A stretch of 64,000 nt of DNA, from contig OX439127.1 of assembly GCA_949318235.1 (NCBI GenBank), forward strand, positions 11,720,615-11,784,614, in the 5' to 3' direction. Under the pieces are notes generated by a model. That model saw nothing but the letters and a program-made list of their open reading frames with translations, had not been told where the DNA came from and did no database searches. This DNA is from Ecdyonurus torrentis. Taxonomy: Eukaryota > Arthropoda > Insecta > Ephemeroptera > Heptageniidae. The stretch's first letter is position 1. Each line of letters begins with the position of its first letter. Positions 44,651-58,416 of this stretch are shown here, piece after piece. A program made the position numbers and the translations under genes.

Positions 44651-46344
44651 GTTCGTTTTTCTTCTCAAAAATCACGAAACAGCAGAGGGAAACCAAACTA
44701 AATTTTGGATGCTGAGTTCTACGCAAACATATTGCCAGGAACTTCTACATTAGGTTTCTAGCGTTTCAGCCGTATCCAAATCCTGAGGGGGGGGGGGGGG
44801 GGGGGGTCCACTCATTATGATCAATAAAACTTAAGTAAAAGTTGCAATGTAAGATATCGTTCTAGATAAAATCGACCCCGCTGAGTCCAAATCTGTTGTT
44901 AGTTGTTTATTAAGATCAACCCCTAAATCGTTAGGGGTGGGTTTTGTAATGCTTTTAATATTTTACTCTTGATTTTTCAACGCAATTTTTATATTTAAAT
45001 TAGGAATCAATTACGATATTTTGCTGCATAAACTTAAAAATACTTATATTCATTTTAAATAATAATGAAATCAAGAGAATTAAATATTTTTTCAATCATA
45101 TATAAATCATACAAGTAAAAGTAATATACGTAAAAATTAAATTATATGTTATATAACATTAGTTTGTCACTTTTTAACTATTATTTTGAAAAGTAGTTTT
45201 TAAAATATAATATATTTTTATCTTTATTGATTTTTTTTATATTGTGAGTGTTAGTTATATATTTTACTTTAAAAGTTTTATACAAGATTCGTTTAGAGTT
45301 ATAAGTTACGTGTTTGTTTCTTTACTACAATTTTATTTGTTATTGTAAGTATAAAAGTATAGAAGTATTTGTATAGCTGAAGAAGCATAAATGATAATAG
45401 ATGATAATAATTCAATTAATTAAATAGGTAAATCTGAAATTTAATTATGAGACAGCTATATTTAAATATGATTAATTAATATGTATATCCGTGATACTCT
45501 TGCTTACAACTAGTTAAATTCATACTTATATACTTTGCAGATATTGTTTAATGAATAAATAAAATAGCTGTTCATTTATAAACAAAAAATCTATTTATGA
45601 CATTTTAAAATATATTTACCAAAAATAGTTTTAAAAATTATAGTATTTTTATTTGCATTTTTATGTTTTAAAAAATTATTTTTAAAATCAACCTTATTTC
45701 TTTATTAAAAATAATGTAAGAAAATTTATATTATATTTTTTATTATATTAAGAAAGAAAAATTATTATTATAAAGATTAAGAAACTCCCCGTAAGCTGCG
45801 ACGCTAACTAACTATAGTTTTAAACCATAGTTAAGTTGTTATTTTGATTGTTGCAACAATTAAAAAAAAGATAACTAAGGTTTAACTAGAGGTTGCAGCT
45901 TTACAGCCAATCTAGACAGTATTAACATTTAAAAGTGATTATAGGCGCACATATCTGAATGCCAAGCAACTCCGCTTGTAGTACTTTTTTTTTTTTTTTT
46001 TTTTTTTTTTATTATTCTTAATCTTTACTAGTTTTTTTTTATAATATAATTTTTTTATTAATAAATGTTTTTATTCACAATTGTGATATACAATTATTAT
46101 TATAATTTTTAGAAATATATTTTTATTTCTCTCTTGCTACGTAGTATTTATTACTACTTCCCTCTTATTATAATTTTGTATGCAATCAAAAATTTTCATG
46201 AATGTTTTCTGTTGGGATAGGCATAAGAGTGGGCCAGACATACTGTCAGGCTTAAACTTCGCCATTTCAAAAAATTTGTATTTTTTTTCTATTTATGCAT
46301 TTTTTTTAATAAAGACGATAATTTATGTATTATTAGTCTAGCTG
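44651..46344. other. Repeat-rich AT sequence, no gene
   Basis: It contains a poly-G run at 44784-44807, poly-T near 45985-46010, and inverted occurrences of the CTAGACAAATA-type motif near 45372 and 45507. Nothing is coding. Confidence 0.5.
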
Positions 46345-47130
46345 ATAAAAATCATAAATATGGTCTAGAAGTGAATTTATTTTCAACTCTATAACGATAA
46401 AAGAAGCGCAACTTAAAAATTGGATATAGAGAGAGCGACAGCGATATTTGATAATAAATAATAATAATAATCACAAATATATAAAATAATGAATATTAAT
46501 ATTAAAATGGGCATAAATCAAAATAATGAAGAAATGGTAAAATTTTGAAATGTTACTTATGTGTGTTGCATTTTATATGACCTGATTGACCTCTTCAACT
46601 GATAAACATGGGTCTTAACTTTTATCATACGTAGTTGTTACCTTTTTTACCGTAAAAAATGTAAAATAGTTCAAATAAATCTCGCTGTTCCTTTGCTATT
46701 GTACAGTACAATACACATACACATACCAACAATTCAGAATGTTATTATTATTTTAATACAACGTTTTGTTCATGAGAAATTATTTTTCAAAGTTCGAATC
46801 TACTAGTGTAGATATCCTATGTAAAAAAAATTGGATGATTATCATTAATGTTCCCTCACAGCTAGGCAAATACTTATACACTTTTTTATTATAATTATAT
46901 TATAATGTTAAAACATACATTTAACGATGAACAAAGCTAAATAAATAGAAAATATTTATTAATTTAAAAAAAAATAATAAATAAAAAAAAAATTTATATA
47001 ATAATATTATTATAAATTATTAATTTTATATTATTATAAATTTTATATTACGAATTGTTGTGTATGTTAAAAAATTTTATTCTCTAAATACTAACATTTT
47101 TATAATTAGGAATTAATAAATATCTGTTAT
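46345..47130 (+). repeat. Second dispersed repeat, copy 1 (uninterrupted)
   Basis: It matches 51865-52030 plus 54095-54780: AGTCTAGCTGAT, CAACTCTATAACGATAA, GAGAGAGCGACA, AAAATAATGAAT, TTACCGTAAAAAATG and ACGATGAACAAAGCTAAATA, in that order. This copy lacks both the hAT insertion and the TA array present in the other. Confidence 0.85.
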
Positions 47131-47166
47131 ATAATATATATATATATATATATATTATATAATATA

Positions 47167-47236
<70 letters not shown>

Positions 47237-47552
47237 TTATATAATATAACAGATATTTATTAATTCCTAATTATAAAAATGTTAGTATTTAGAGAATAAA
47301 ATTTTTTAACATACAATAATTCGTAATGTAAAATTTATAATAATATATAATAATTAATAATAATATTATTATATTATTTTTTATTTATTATTTTTTTATT
47401 TAATAAATGTTTTCTATTTATTTAGCTTTGTTCATCGTTAAATGTATGTTTTAACATTATAATTTAATTATTTAATATAATTAAAAAATGTATAAGTATT
47501 TGTCTAGCTGTGAAAGAGCATTGATGATAATCATCAAATTTTTTACATAGTA
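46837..47552. repeat. ~716-bp palindrome around a TA array
   Basis: Left arm 46837-47140 and right arm 47228-47552 are inverted copies (ACGATGAACAAAGCTAAATA, AATTAATAAATATCTGTTAT), separated by TA repeats. Confidence 0.8.
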
Positions 47553-47736
47553 CATAATTATATTATACTCTAATAAAAACCATTTATTATTATTATTAAA
47601 TTATTATTAATACATATATAATATACAAGTGTTCACAAATAAGTAGTGAACGAAACTGAATTTAAATATCTCCGCGTGAATATTTAGTCTATTTGTATGA
47701 AACGTACTACCACCCACTGATAAAAAAAAATGTGCA

Positions 47737-47786
<50 letters not shown>

Positions 47787-47796
47787 CATTTTCATA

Positions 47797-47960
47797 TTGA
47801 CTAATAAAGGAACAACAGTTTTAAGGCCGACTATAAGCGATTTCGGTCACATCCGCTTCCTTTTCTCCTTACTACGCATGCGCAGTAAGTCGAAACGGAA
47901 GCGGATATGAACGAAATTGCTTATAGTCAGCTTCAAAACAGTTGTTCCTTTATCAGTCAA
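47797..47960. mobile_element. MITE family 2, copy 2 (TA-type, 164 bp)
   Basis: TA at 47795-47796 and 47961-47962 flank the near-perfect palindrome beginning TTGACTAATAAAGGAACAAC. Inside are CACATCCGCTTCC arms and the centre CTACGCATGCGCAGT, which resembles an NRF-1 binding site (established consensus GCGCATGCGC). Confidence 0.85.
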
Positions 47961-48446
47961 TAATGAACAACCTCTATATAGTTTACATTCATTTAGGAGG
48001 TGAAAGAAAAAAGGCATCCTAAAGAAGACTTTCCTCTTTAGTCTTCTTTAGACTATTTAATCCAATCAAATTATATTAGCTGAGCAAATTAGTAAATGTA
48101 TAAGTAGACAGCAAAAAAGGATAATAATATTAAAAAATACTAATTATAATAACGATAGTAAAGAAGCCATAATGCAAAGTACTGAACTGTATGAGATTTT
48201 GAAATGTTCCTTGCATAAGTCGTTATGTTTTATTCGTGATGATTTCGTCATCTGCTGATCATTGATATTGATATAATACAAGTTTTTGTCATGAACACAC
48301 ACGGAAATATTAAAGTACGACATTTTGCTGCACTTATAATTATAGCATGAATGATGATAAATAAAACAGCATAAATAATTATGCTACTCAATGAAATGTT
48401 AATGCTTTGTAGCTTATGGTTAATATTATAAGTACTGTAACTGTTA

Positions 48447-48675
48447 TACACGGAAAACATAAATTTAAGAAATTATTCAGATACATATCAATAACTCTTT
48501 AGTACTAAACAATAACTCTCTTGCAAAAAGTTTAAAGAGTAACTCGTTAGTACAAACGTAATTTCTTTAGCGGTAAATAGTTAACTCTTTAGATTCTAAA
48601 AAGTTTAGTATGTATCTAAAAAATTTATTATGAAAAAGTCTAAATAGTAACTCTTTAGATAATTTTTTCCGTGTA
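48447..48675. mobile_element. MITE with ACACGGAAAA ends (~229 bp)
   Basis: TACACGGAAAA at 48447 is matched by TTTTTTCCGTGTA ending at 48675. The interior repeats TAACTCTTTAG several times. ACACGGAAAA-type ends are seen in insect MITEs. The target duplication is unclear. Confidence 0.55.
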
Positions 48676-49474
48676 CAGTACAGATTATGCTGTATTAAAA
48701 TAACCTGTCTATTTTTGTCTGTGTCTCACACACACATACATATAGGTTATATGCAGTTGACGCCATGTTGGATCACTCAATACACGGACCGGTAGTGGAA
48801 AATTACACTATTTTCCCGTTTAAACATATACTTAGCATTATTTTTGAGAGCATTGATGATGTTGATGGGTTAAATTAGTATCTCGAATTTGTAAGAAAAA
48901 TAACAATACCATTTCAGAACCAATACAAACCGATTTCCTGAAAAAAAAAAAAAAAAAAAAAAAAAACATAAAATATGTCTTATGTTGAGCAAGTATCGCG
49001 TCGAAGTGAATTTAAAACGATGTCATTATTAACCCTATAAAACCAGTGCTTCATTGGCAATCAGAGTTATTATCATTATTATTTATTTATCATCAATAAT
49101 AACACTTGCTTAGTTCACATATTTTATATGCTTACAACATGCATGAAAAACAATTTTAAGTTTATTATTGATGCTTTTTGTCAACTAGACAAATATTTTA
49201 TTCTTTTTTTTATTATATTAAATAATCAAATGGATAAAATAAAACATACATTTAACGAAAAACAAAGATTTAAAAAATATATATATTTATTTATAATAAT
49301 AATAATTTGAAATTATATAAAAAATTATATTATTTATCAAATTTGTATTTAGAATTATTATATTTTAAAAACCCTTATTCTCAATGAAATACTAACATCT
49401 TAATAAATAAGAATAAAGAACAACTTTCATTTTTTTAATATATAATTGAAAATACTCATATACTTTTTAATTAA

Positions 49475-49798
49475 AGGAATAGACCAGAGAAAAACATAAG
49501 CATTTATATCACAAAACACTTGATGGGATTTACATAAATGACCTTAGTTTGTCTCAAAACCCAACTTTAACCCCGTAGCAGTGATCAGAAATTTCGATTT
49601 ATGCAATACTAATACTAATTTTTGCATGTTCCTGACGTCATAAGCATGAATTTTCACGCAAATTGCATACTTTACAGTTTTTTCACGCTCTCTCGTGGGG
49701 CTACATTAACATTCCGGTAAAAATTGTCATCCATTTTGAAGATCCCATTTCATGTTTATTCATTAAAAAGCACATGTTGTTTTATGTGCTCTTGGGCT
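49475..49798. mobile_element. MITE family 1, copy 3, with TTAA on both sides
   Basis: It is flanked by TTAA at 49471-49474 and 49799-49802. The left end AGGAATAGACCAG is intact and the right end is more diverged. It shares the internal CTCTCGTGGGGCTACATT block with the other two copies. Confidence 0.8.
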
Positions 49799-49802
49799 TT
49801 AA

Positions 49803-50584
49803 TAATAAAATCAAGATAATTTAATAGTTCTTCAATCATAAATAAATCAATACAAGAAAAAGTATATAAAATACATATTTAATTAAATGTAATATATAAT
49901 ATTTGTTTTTCATTTTATAAATATTATTTAACTTAAGAATGTATTTTTCGTAATATAATATATTGTTTTTTGGAACATTTTTAGTATATAATTACATATT
50001 TTATATTAAAATAAATTTTTATTAATTTAAACAAGATTTTTTTAGAGTTAATTAACTGATATTTGTTTTGCTTTTACTACACTTTTATTTTTTATTAGAA
50101 ATAAAAAAGTAAATAAGTAATGATCTAGCTGAAGAGAGCATAAATGATAAAAATAGAATTAATAATACAATAAATTAAGAAAGCAAATCGGAAAGTTAAT
50201 CATTTATATATTTAACTAGGATTAATTATTAATTAATCTGTATATTCTGAAAGCAAATCATAAATTTAATCATGAGATATCTATATATTTTACTAGGATT
50301 AATTATTAATTAATCTGTATATCCGCGATAGTTGCTAACAGCTAGTCAAATACATATTTATATAGTTTGCAGATATAAATCAATGAATTTAAATATATTT
50401 GATGTTCATGTACAAACTAAATATCTATATGTGACATTTTATTAAATATAGTAACAACTATTTTTTAAATTCATTATATATTTTTATTTAGATTTTTATG
50501 TTTTGAAAGTTATTTATAATATAACCTTTTTCTTTATTAAAAATAATGGAAGAATATTTTTATTAAATTTTTTATTTTATTAAA
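49803..50584. other. AT-rich repeat mosaic
   Basis: It contains AATTAATTATTAATTAATCTGTATAT twice (about 50220 and 50300) within a ~70-bp near-tandem duplication, and more copies of the CTAGNCAAATA motif. No gene. Confidence 0.5.
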
Positions 50585-51640
50585 CAATAACATTAATCCC
50601 TTAATTGCTTTTTTCCTTATTACCATTATTTAATGTTTATACAATTAATTTTTTATCCGTGTTATGCTTGCTCACAACTAGACAAATATAATTGTTAATT
50701 ATAATTATGAAATTTTAATAATGAAACAGATCGTATAAATAAATCTATATGGCATTTTAAAAGATATTAAATAAGAAAATGATTTATAAAATGTTTATTT
50801 ATTAAGAGACTAGGAGACCGACATCGGCCATTAGACGCAAACTTTTCTCGGCAAAAAAATCTGAAATTTTGCACAACGTTACTTCAGTTTGAAACAACTA
50901 CAAATATTTAAAAATTTTGGGGGGTTACTGTGCAAATTAATTTTATATGATTTTTTGAAATTTTTAGCCCATAAGGCCCAATGTTAATTTCAATGTTTTT
51001 TTCTTTCTTTTTTTTAGGACAGTCAAACATCATGAAATTTTTATTACGGCTAGGTGTGACCCTTAGTTACACAATGACACCCAAATTTAAACCCAAACCA
51101 CTTCTAGTTTTTGAGATATCAGGTCAGTACCCTACTCCCTTTAAAATTTAGGGTGGGGGGGGGGGGGTAACCTACTGCAGCTATAGCTAAAAAATTGTGA
51201 AGAAAGAAAAGTATGACATTTTGCACAGTGAAGCAAAATCACTGATGATCGGACAGATTCAAAAATGTAATAATAATAATTGGGGGTGAACATGCTACAT
51301 TTTTAATTTTACATTATGATTTTTATTTTTATTACTATTTTTATTAAAGAACTTTTTAGTCCCATATAAAAGCTCTCTTAATTAAAATGATTATATTCTC
51401 TCTTCTGGTGGTCATAGGTTCTGAAAACTTGATCATAGTTGGCTGATACTAATAACTTTCAAAGGGCATCATACTCATTACTCATTATCATAACTGTTAA
51501 TTAAACTTTTTATTAGTTACACAGTTATGATTGCTAACAAGTAGACAAATTTTTATATTACATTCTTTTATGAAATGGTGATACTATAATATATATTTTA
51601 AATACCAATAATTGTGCATGACATTATTTCTAAACAAATT
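50585..51640 (+). repeat. Diverged partial copy of the 4.8-kb repeat
   Basis: It matches 54825-55530 through GCTCACAACTAGACAAATAT, poly-G near 51155, TTTTTAGTCCCATATAA and CAAAGGGCATCAT, but has extra sequence at about 50805-51150. Confidence 0.7.
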
Positions 51641-52030
51641 TACTAAAAAAAATAAAAGTTCAAAAAATATGTTAAGAAAGTGTATTATAACATTATTTAT
51701 TCTTTATACTTTAGTTATATTATTATAATTAATTATTATTAGTATATATATTTATTAAATATTAAATTTACAGCTTATTTACATTTGTTTATTACTTAAT
51801 ATTTGTTATATTATTAAAATTTCATTTATGTGACACTAAATAAAAAGTGTATAATAAGTAAAAAAATAAGTATTATTAGTCTAGCTGATTAAAATCATAA
51901 AAATGGTCTAGAAATGAATTTATTCTCAACTCTATAACGATAAGAGAAGCGCAACATAAAAATTGGAAAGAGAGAGCGACAACGATATTTGATAATAAAT
52001 ATAATAATCACAAATATACAAAATAATGAA

Positions 52031-53676
52031 TACAGACCGGATTTAATGGTACTTTTTTTCTCTTGAAAAATGGTAAAAAAAAAAAATGGTAACATTTTGG
52101 GCCTAAAAATGGTACAAAAATGGTACAAAAATGGTATAAAAATCGAAAAAATGGTAAAAATGGTGAAAATGGTAAAATGTTAAAAATAGCGTAAAAACTG
52201 TTAATAAGCAATTTTTGTCGTCTTTTTTGTTTTTTTTTTGGTTTGAGAAGGTTTTATCATTGGAGAAATAGAGAAATAAAAAATTAAGTTTGATATTTTG
52301 AAACTTGATATTTCATTGCTTTTGCTTCTATTTTTTTAAGTTTTTTTAAGTTTTTTTTTTTTTTTTTTTTTTTTTTTGAGCTAAAACAATTAAACCGATA
52401 TCACTTTAGCCAAAGTAAAAACCAAAAAACAATTTTTATAACTTACAATTAATTTGCACCACTAAAGCAGATTAAAATAAGTGTTTTATAAGCTGTTTGA
52501 AAGAAAGACGTGCTACAATAATAAAAAAGTTACATAGATTAATACAATCCTAGAAAATTATCTCGCAGTGGGGAAAAAAAAAACAATAAAAAAATATACT
52601 GCGCGCCTGTAAAGTATGCAACTCTTAGGAATTAAAAAAATTAAAATTAAAGAAATAAATGTGGACCTATAATATTTGATAGAGAATAAAGACGTAAATT
52701 TTGCGCGAAATGAAAGATTTTTTTTTTGAAATACTATATAAATATGAGGCTTTGAACACGTTTTTTTTTTTTTTTTTAATTGAATTGAATTTGCTAAATT
52801 TATTTGTTTACGTCGACAGCAATCTCGTATTCATAAACAAATGAGAACAAAATTCATTAAAAAATTCTTTGCAGTTTGCACAGTGATATAAACTTAAATT
52901 TTTGGCATTATTGAAACTTGTTATTACAACAAAACTTTACGTAATTTTAGATATTCGATCGAGATAGCATTACTTATTCAAATTTATTTATTATTTTATT
53001 TTTATTTTATCGCACTCGTTTCTAGAAGAATTGTCGAAAGAGAGGACGCGATGCATCGAAGAAATTTTGGATTCTTTGCCTATTTTTATAAGATATAAGA
53101 TAAGATATAAGATTTTATTACGTTCTATTATGTCTTTACAGAGTAGAACAAGTCGAATAACACAAAATACATCAACACAAAATTACATGTAGAATCACTA
53201 TATGGTTGTTACACAAGATATTAAAAAAAATAATAATAAAAAAAAAAAAAAAAAAATAGGAAAAACTTAGGCTAGTTATACTTAACGTTATTACATGCAA
53301 GAAAATCAGCGACACTATAAAACATATTGTCAAGCAGATATCTCTGGACCATTCTTTTAAAAGAAACATAAGAATCACAATCTTTTATATTATTAGGGAG
53401 TGCATTATACATGTTTTGGCTGAAAATTTATTATTTTTCGCCTTAATATATCGAAAGTTCGTTATAACGGGTTTAACTTATGCTTTCATACTTGTAAATT
53501 TCAGCGGCGAAAAATTAAAAACTACACAGGTGGATTTTTTTTATTTTTTTTTATTTTTTACTTATATATATATTTTTTATTCTTTGTAAAGACTTAATTA
53601 CGTACCCTTAATATGTATGTATAATGAAATATGTACATAGAAGATTATACTACAATAGAAGATATTAATAGTGAAT

Positions 53677-53714
<38 letters not shown>

Positions 53715-54086
53715 CATGAGGCTAAAATTATTCAGTACTATTTCTTTACCAATTAATTATCTATAAATTAAAAAAAAAAATGTTATAAAGTATAAACGAA
53801 ATAAAAATCGAAACAATTACGTCGACGTGTTTTTTTTTATTATTTTTTTATTTTAGCTTTTTACTGTTTTTTGAAAAAAATGGTATAAAAATGTTGATTT
53901 TTTCCTGAAAAATGGTAAAAATTGGTAAAAAATGGTACTTGTTTTGAAAAAATGGTAATAGTAAAAATGTTGAAAATTGGTAACGCTTAAACGACTTCAA
54001 ATTGTCCTATTCGTACTCATTTCTCGTTAAAAGTTACCTAAAACTAACAGAAAAAAAGTCGAGAGTACCAGCAAATCCGTTCTCTA
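52031..54086. mobile_element. hAT-like insertion (2056 bp) with 8-bp target duplication
   Basis: ATAATGAA flanks both ends (52023-52030 and 54087-54094). The inverted ends are imperfect: TACAGACCGGATTT and TAGAGAACGGATTT, both followed two bases later by TGGTACT. The uninterrupted repeat at 46.49 kb reads AAAATAATGAATATT, an empty site. Both subterminal zones repeat AAAAATGGTA many times. No hAT transposase is visible, so it is non-autonomous. It contains a LINE fragment. Confidence 0.88.
53085..53425 (-). mobile_element. LINE 3' end nested in the hAT-like insertion
   Basis: The - strand frame reads QNMYNALPNNIKDCDSYVSF, then KRMVQRYLLDNMFYSVADFL, then ACNNVKYN and a stop. This is the usual C-terminal end of many non-LTR reverse transcriptase proteins (YN-x-LP-x-x-IK-x-C-x-S, SF-K-R, FYSV-x-(E/D)F). 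It is followed by a 3' untranslated region and an AATAAAATCTTATATCTT tail. It is heavily 5'-truncated. Confidence 0.8.
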
Positions 54087-54210
54087 ATAATGAATGTTAA
54101 TATTAAAATGGGCATAATTCAAAATAATGAAGAAACGGTAAAATTTTGAAATGTTACTTTTATGTGTGTAGCATTTTATATGCCCTGATTGACCTTTTCA
54201 ACTGATAAAC

Positions 54211-54316
<106 letters not shown>

Positions 54317-55543
54317 TCTTAAATTATATCATTCGTAGTTGTTACCGTTTTTACCGTAAAAAATGTAAAATAGTTGCTATAAAGCTCACTGTTCCTTTGC
54401 TATTGTACAGTACACATACCAACAATGCAGATTATGTTTTTATTATTTTGATACAATGTTTTGTTCATGAGAAATAATTTGTCAAAGTTCGAGTCTACTA
54501 ACTTATTACCTTAGTGAAGGTAACCTATGTAAAAAAAATTGACACTTATCATTAATGTTCTCTCACAGCTAGTCAAATACTTATACACTTTTTTATTACA
54601 TTAAATAATTAAAATATAATGTTAAAAGATACATTTAACGATGAACAAAGCTAAATAAATAGAAAACATTTATTAAATAAAAAAATAATAAATAAAAAAA
54701 ATATATAATAATATTATTATAAATAATTATTTTTATATTATTATAAATTTTATATTACGAATTGTTGTATGTTAAAAATTTTATACTTGTGTTGTATTAT
54801 CATTATCGCATTAAATATTACTGTCTACTGAATCCCTTAAATGCTTTCCTTATTGCCATTATTTAATGTTGATACAAATAATTTTATATCCGTGTTATGC
54901 TTGTGCTCACAACTAGACAAATATAATTTTTAATTATAATATTATAATTATGAAATTTTAATAATAAAATAGACTGTCTATAAATTAATCTATATGGAAT
55001 TTTAAAATATATAAAATAAGAAAATGATTTATAAAATGTTTATATAAACAATTGGGGGGGGGGGGGGGGGGTGGAATAAGCTATTGCAGTATTGCAGCTG
55101 GCTAAAAAAATGTGAAGAAAGAAAAAAATTACATTTTGCAAAGTGATGCATTAGGATAGATTCAGAAATGTAATAAAAATAATGGGGGGTTAACATGCTA
55201 GATTTTAAATTGTTTTATTTTTATTTTTTTAAGAACTTTTTAGTCCCATATAAGAGCCCGTGTTAATTTAACTGATTATTTTCTCTCTTCTGATGGTCAC
55301 AGGTTCTGAAAACTTTATCATAGATAGCTGTTACTATTAATAACTTTCAAAGGGCATCATAAACTCATTATCATAACTGTTAATTAAATTTTTATTAGTT
55401 ACAGTTATATTATTGCTAACAAGTATACAAATTTTTATATCATATTCTTTTATGAAATTGTGATACAATAAAATATATTTTAAATACCGATAAAAGTGCA
55501 TTTTATTATTTCTATATATATTTACTTTTCCATTGCTATTTAA

Positions 55544-55670
55544 TGATATGCATCAGTTTTTTTTACAAAGGTTAATTGCACTCACTATGTGTATTGTATA
55601 TGCAATTACTGCATATACAATACACATAGTGAATGTAATCAACCGTTGTAAAAAAAACTGATGCATATCA
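55544..55670. repeat. 127-bp palindrome, copy 2
   Basis: The element is the same as at 43836 and 60339. The arms have drifted apart somewhat here (ACAAAGGTT against ACAACGGTT). Confidence 0.8.
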
Positions 55671-55958
55671 TAAACGTTCACTGACAGCTAGACAAATACT
55701 TATACATTTTTTTATTATATTAAATAATGAAATTGTAAAATTAAAAAAAAAATTAAACGATGAACAAAGCTAAATATATAGAAAATATTTATTAAATAAA
55801 ATTTAAAAAATTAAAAAAATTATATAATAATAAAATAATATTATTTATATGTATAAATTTTAAATTACGAATTATTAAATATGTTAAAATTTTTCATTCT
55901 CTAAATAATAACATTTTAATAATTAGGAATTAATAAATATCTCTAATATTTTTAATTT

Positions 55959-55997
<39 letters not shown>

Positions 55998-57025
55998 ATA
56001 ATATTTATACTATAATATACGTACTAATAATATGGATATACGAGTACATACATATTATTATACAAATTCAAATAAGTAGTGAGAGAAACTGAAATTGAAT
56101 ATCTCCGTGAGTTTTTGGTCTATTTGGATGAAACGTACTACCACCCCACTGATAGAGAAAATGTGCATTTTTTTTGCCATTCCCATAATTAATAATTAAC
56201 CCTTATAGTTTTCATTCATTTAGGGGGTGCAAACAAGGCATATATCCTAAAGAAGACTTTCTTCTTTAGTCTTCTTTAAATTAGGATGCATTGGTGAAAG
56301 CCAAAAACACTGTTTTCAAATATTATTTTCAATGTTTTTTCTCCCCCCCCCCCCTCCCCCCACAATTATGAAGACCACCCAATTAGAAATTATGTTGTTG
56401 TTTTTCTTCTCAAAAATTACGATTGATTGAGAGCGTATCTTCAGTGATCAGCAAATAATTGCTTAATCAGTACTGTATAATAGCAATATATATATGTAAA
56501 AATTGTGCGTGTTCTCTTCACTGTAAGTTCAATTAATACTATAGTTTATCTTTTTTATCGACTTTATTGTTTCTTATTTGCATATATTTATTTTAGTTTA
56601 TATATATCTATTTATTAATAATATTAACTTTTATATTTGCACTTTTAATTTATATTATTTTATACTGATCAGTATTGTTCTCTTAGAGACAATAATAATA
56701 AAAAAAAAACAAAAAAAACAACTAGTGCATAAAAATACAATAATATTAAAGCTGCTATACAATGTTCAAGTTATCCACATTAACTTAACTTGCCTTTTTT
56801 TAAGTTGCTTAAGTAATCTGGTAAACAATCTGGTAATGCAATTGAAGAAATAAATATAGTGTTTTGCATATCGATTATTATTTTTCAGACACAAAATCGA
56901 TTAAATAACTAATATCAATAGTAGCATAATATTATTTTATTTAATGTATCGTGGATATTATCTTCATATTATCTTATTGGATGTTTTAATGATCGTCTTG
57001 TTATTTATACCATGAAAAAATATTT

Positions 57026-57129
<104 letters not shown>

Positions 57130-57325
57130 GTCGTAACGTTCGATCCAATATACTTTTTATTTATTTATTTATAATAATAAACATTATTAATATAATTATT
57201 AATTTATTATTTCCAATAATTTTTTTAATTATTTAGCTTGAAAGCACAACGTCTCTGTGAAATTCGTAACTTGACCCTCGTAATATGTGATGTCAATTGA
57301 AAGTCAACGCGGTAACAAACACTGC

Positions 57326-57356
<31 letters not shown>

Positions 57357-57856
57357 GACACAATATTACAAAAATCCAGCCAAGGCAAAACCTTATCGTT
57401 CGGTTCACATTTTGTTAATATATACCATAATAAATGTCTACAATATTATATATATATTTTTTACATAGATAAAATAAAAAAAAAACAAGTAAAATAAAAA
57501 GGAATACAATTGTTATTATCAGTATCACCGTATTGATGATAAGTTATGATAACAAACAATAAAAAAGAAAATCAAACAAAAAGAAAAGTATTAATATTAT
57601 AGATAGAGATGATCAACAAAATATTAGATGTAAATCCTCAAAAGAAAGTTGTCATCAAGTAAAGGCAACATAATAATAATATTTAATAATCATAATGTCT
57701 TAATTATGGACGTAAAATGTCACACTTGTGTATTATTTTGCATTGTGGCTCCTTTTTTTATTATTATTTTATTATATTATATATTTCGTATTCTATTTAT
57801 TAAAAAATATCAATGTCTACCGAATCACTTAATTGCGGTTTTCTAAATATTATTAA

Positions 57857-58416
57857 TAGAGAGCGCAGAAATATAGTTTTTTTTTGTTTGTTTTTTTTTC
57901 TTTCAAAAATAGTTAATTATATAGTTGTTTTTTTTTTCGGCAAAATAGTTGGTATAATAGGTGATTTTTAAGAAATAGTTGATTTAATAGTTGATTTTTA
58001 TTTTATTATACTTTTATGAAAAACAACAATTTCAACATTTTTCACCTATTTGCCAACTATTTTCATATATTTTCATTATTTGTTGAAAACGTGTAAATTT
58101 CTAAGGAAATTTAAAAAAAGGTTTTGTTTGTTTGTTTGTTTGTTTGTTTGTTTGTTTGTTTGTTTGTTTTTTTTTTTTTTTTTGTAAATTTCCTGAGAAA
58201 TGTACACGTTTTCAACAAATCTGGAAAAAAATAAGAAATTAGTTGACAAATAGGTAAAAAATGTTGAAATAGTTGTTTTTCATGAAATAGGTGAAAATAG
58301 GTGATTTTTAGATGGGGTCAAAAGGTCACAATTTAGTGGATCGATGGAGATCTGGTTAAATAATTAAAATAGCACCCGAAACGCAAATAGTTGAAAAACT
58401 ATTTCTGCGCTTTCTA
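57857..58416. mobile_element. hAT-type fold-back MITE with TTTG core, unit A
   Basis: ATTATTAA flanks both ends (57849-57856 and 58417-58424). The ends TAGAGAGCGCAGAAAT and ATTTCTGCGCTTTCTA are inverted, and 5'-TAGAG fits the hAT YARNG rule. The arms share AACAATTTCAACATTTTT and ATTTGTTGAAAACGTGTA, and the centre is (TTTG)n plus poly-T. Confidence 0.85.

Noticed and set aside
44784..44807. Poly-G runs as possible regulatory G-quadruplexes (also 55053-55071 and 59838-59852)
   Set aside because: They occur at the same position in repeat copies and vary in length like ordinary homopolymers, with no gene nearby to regulate.
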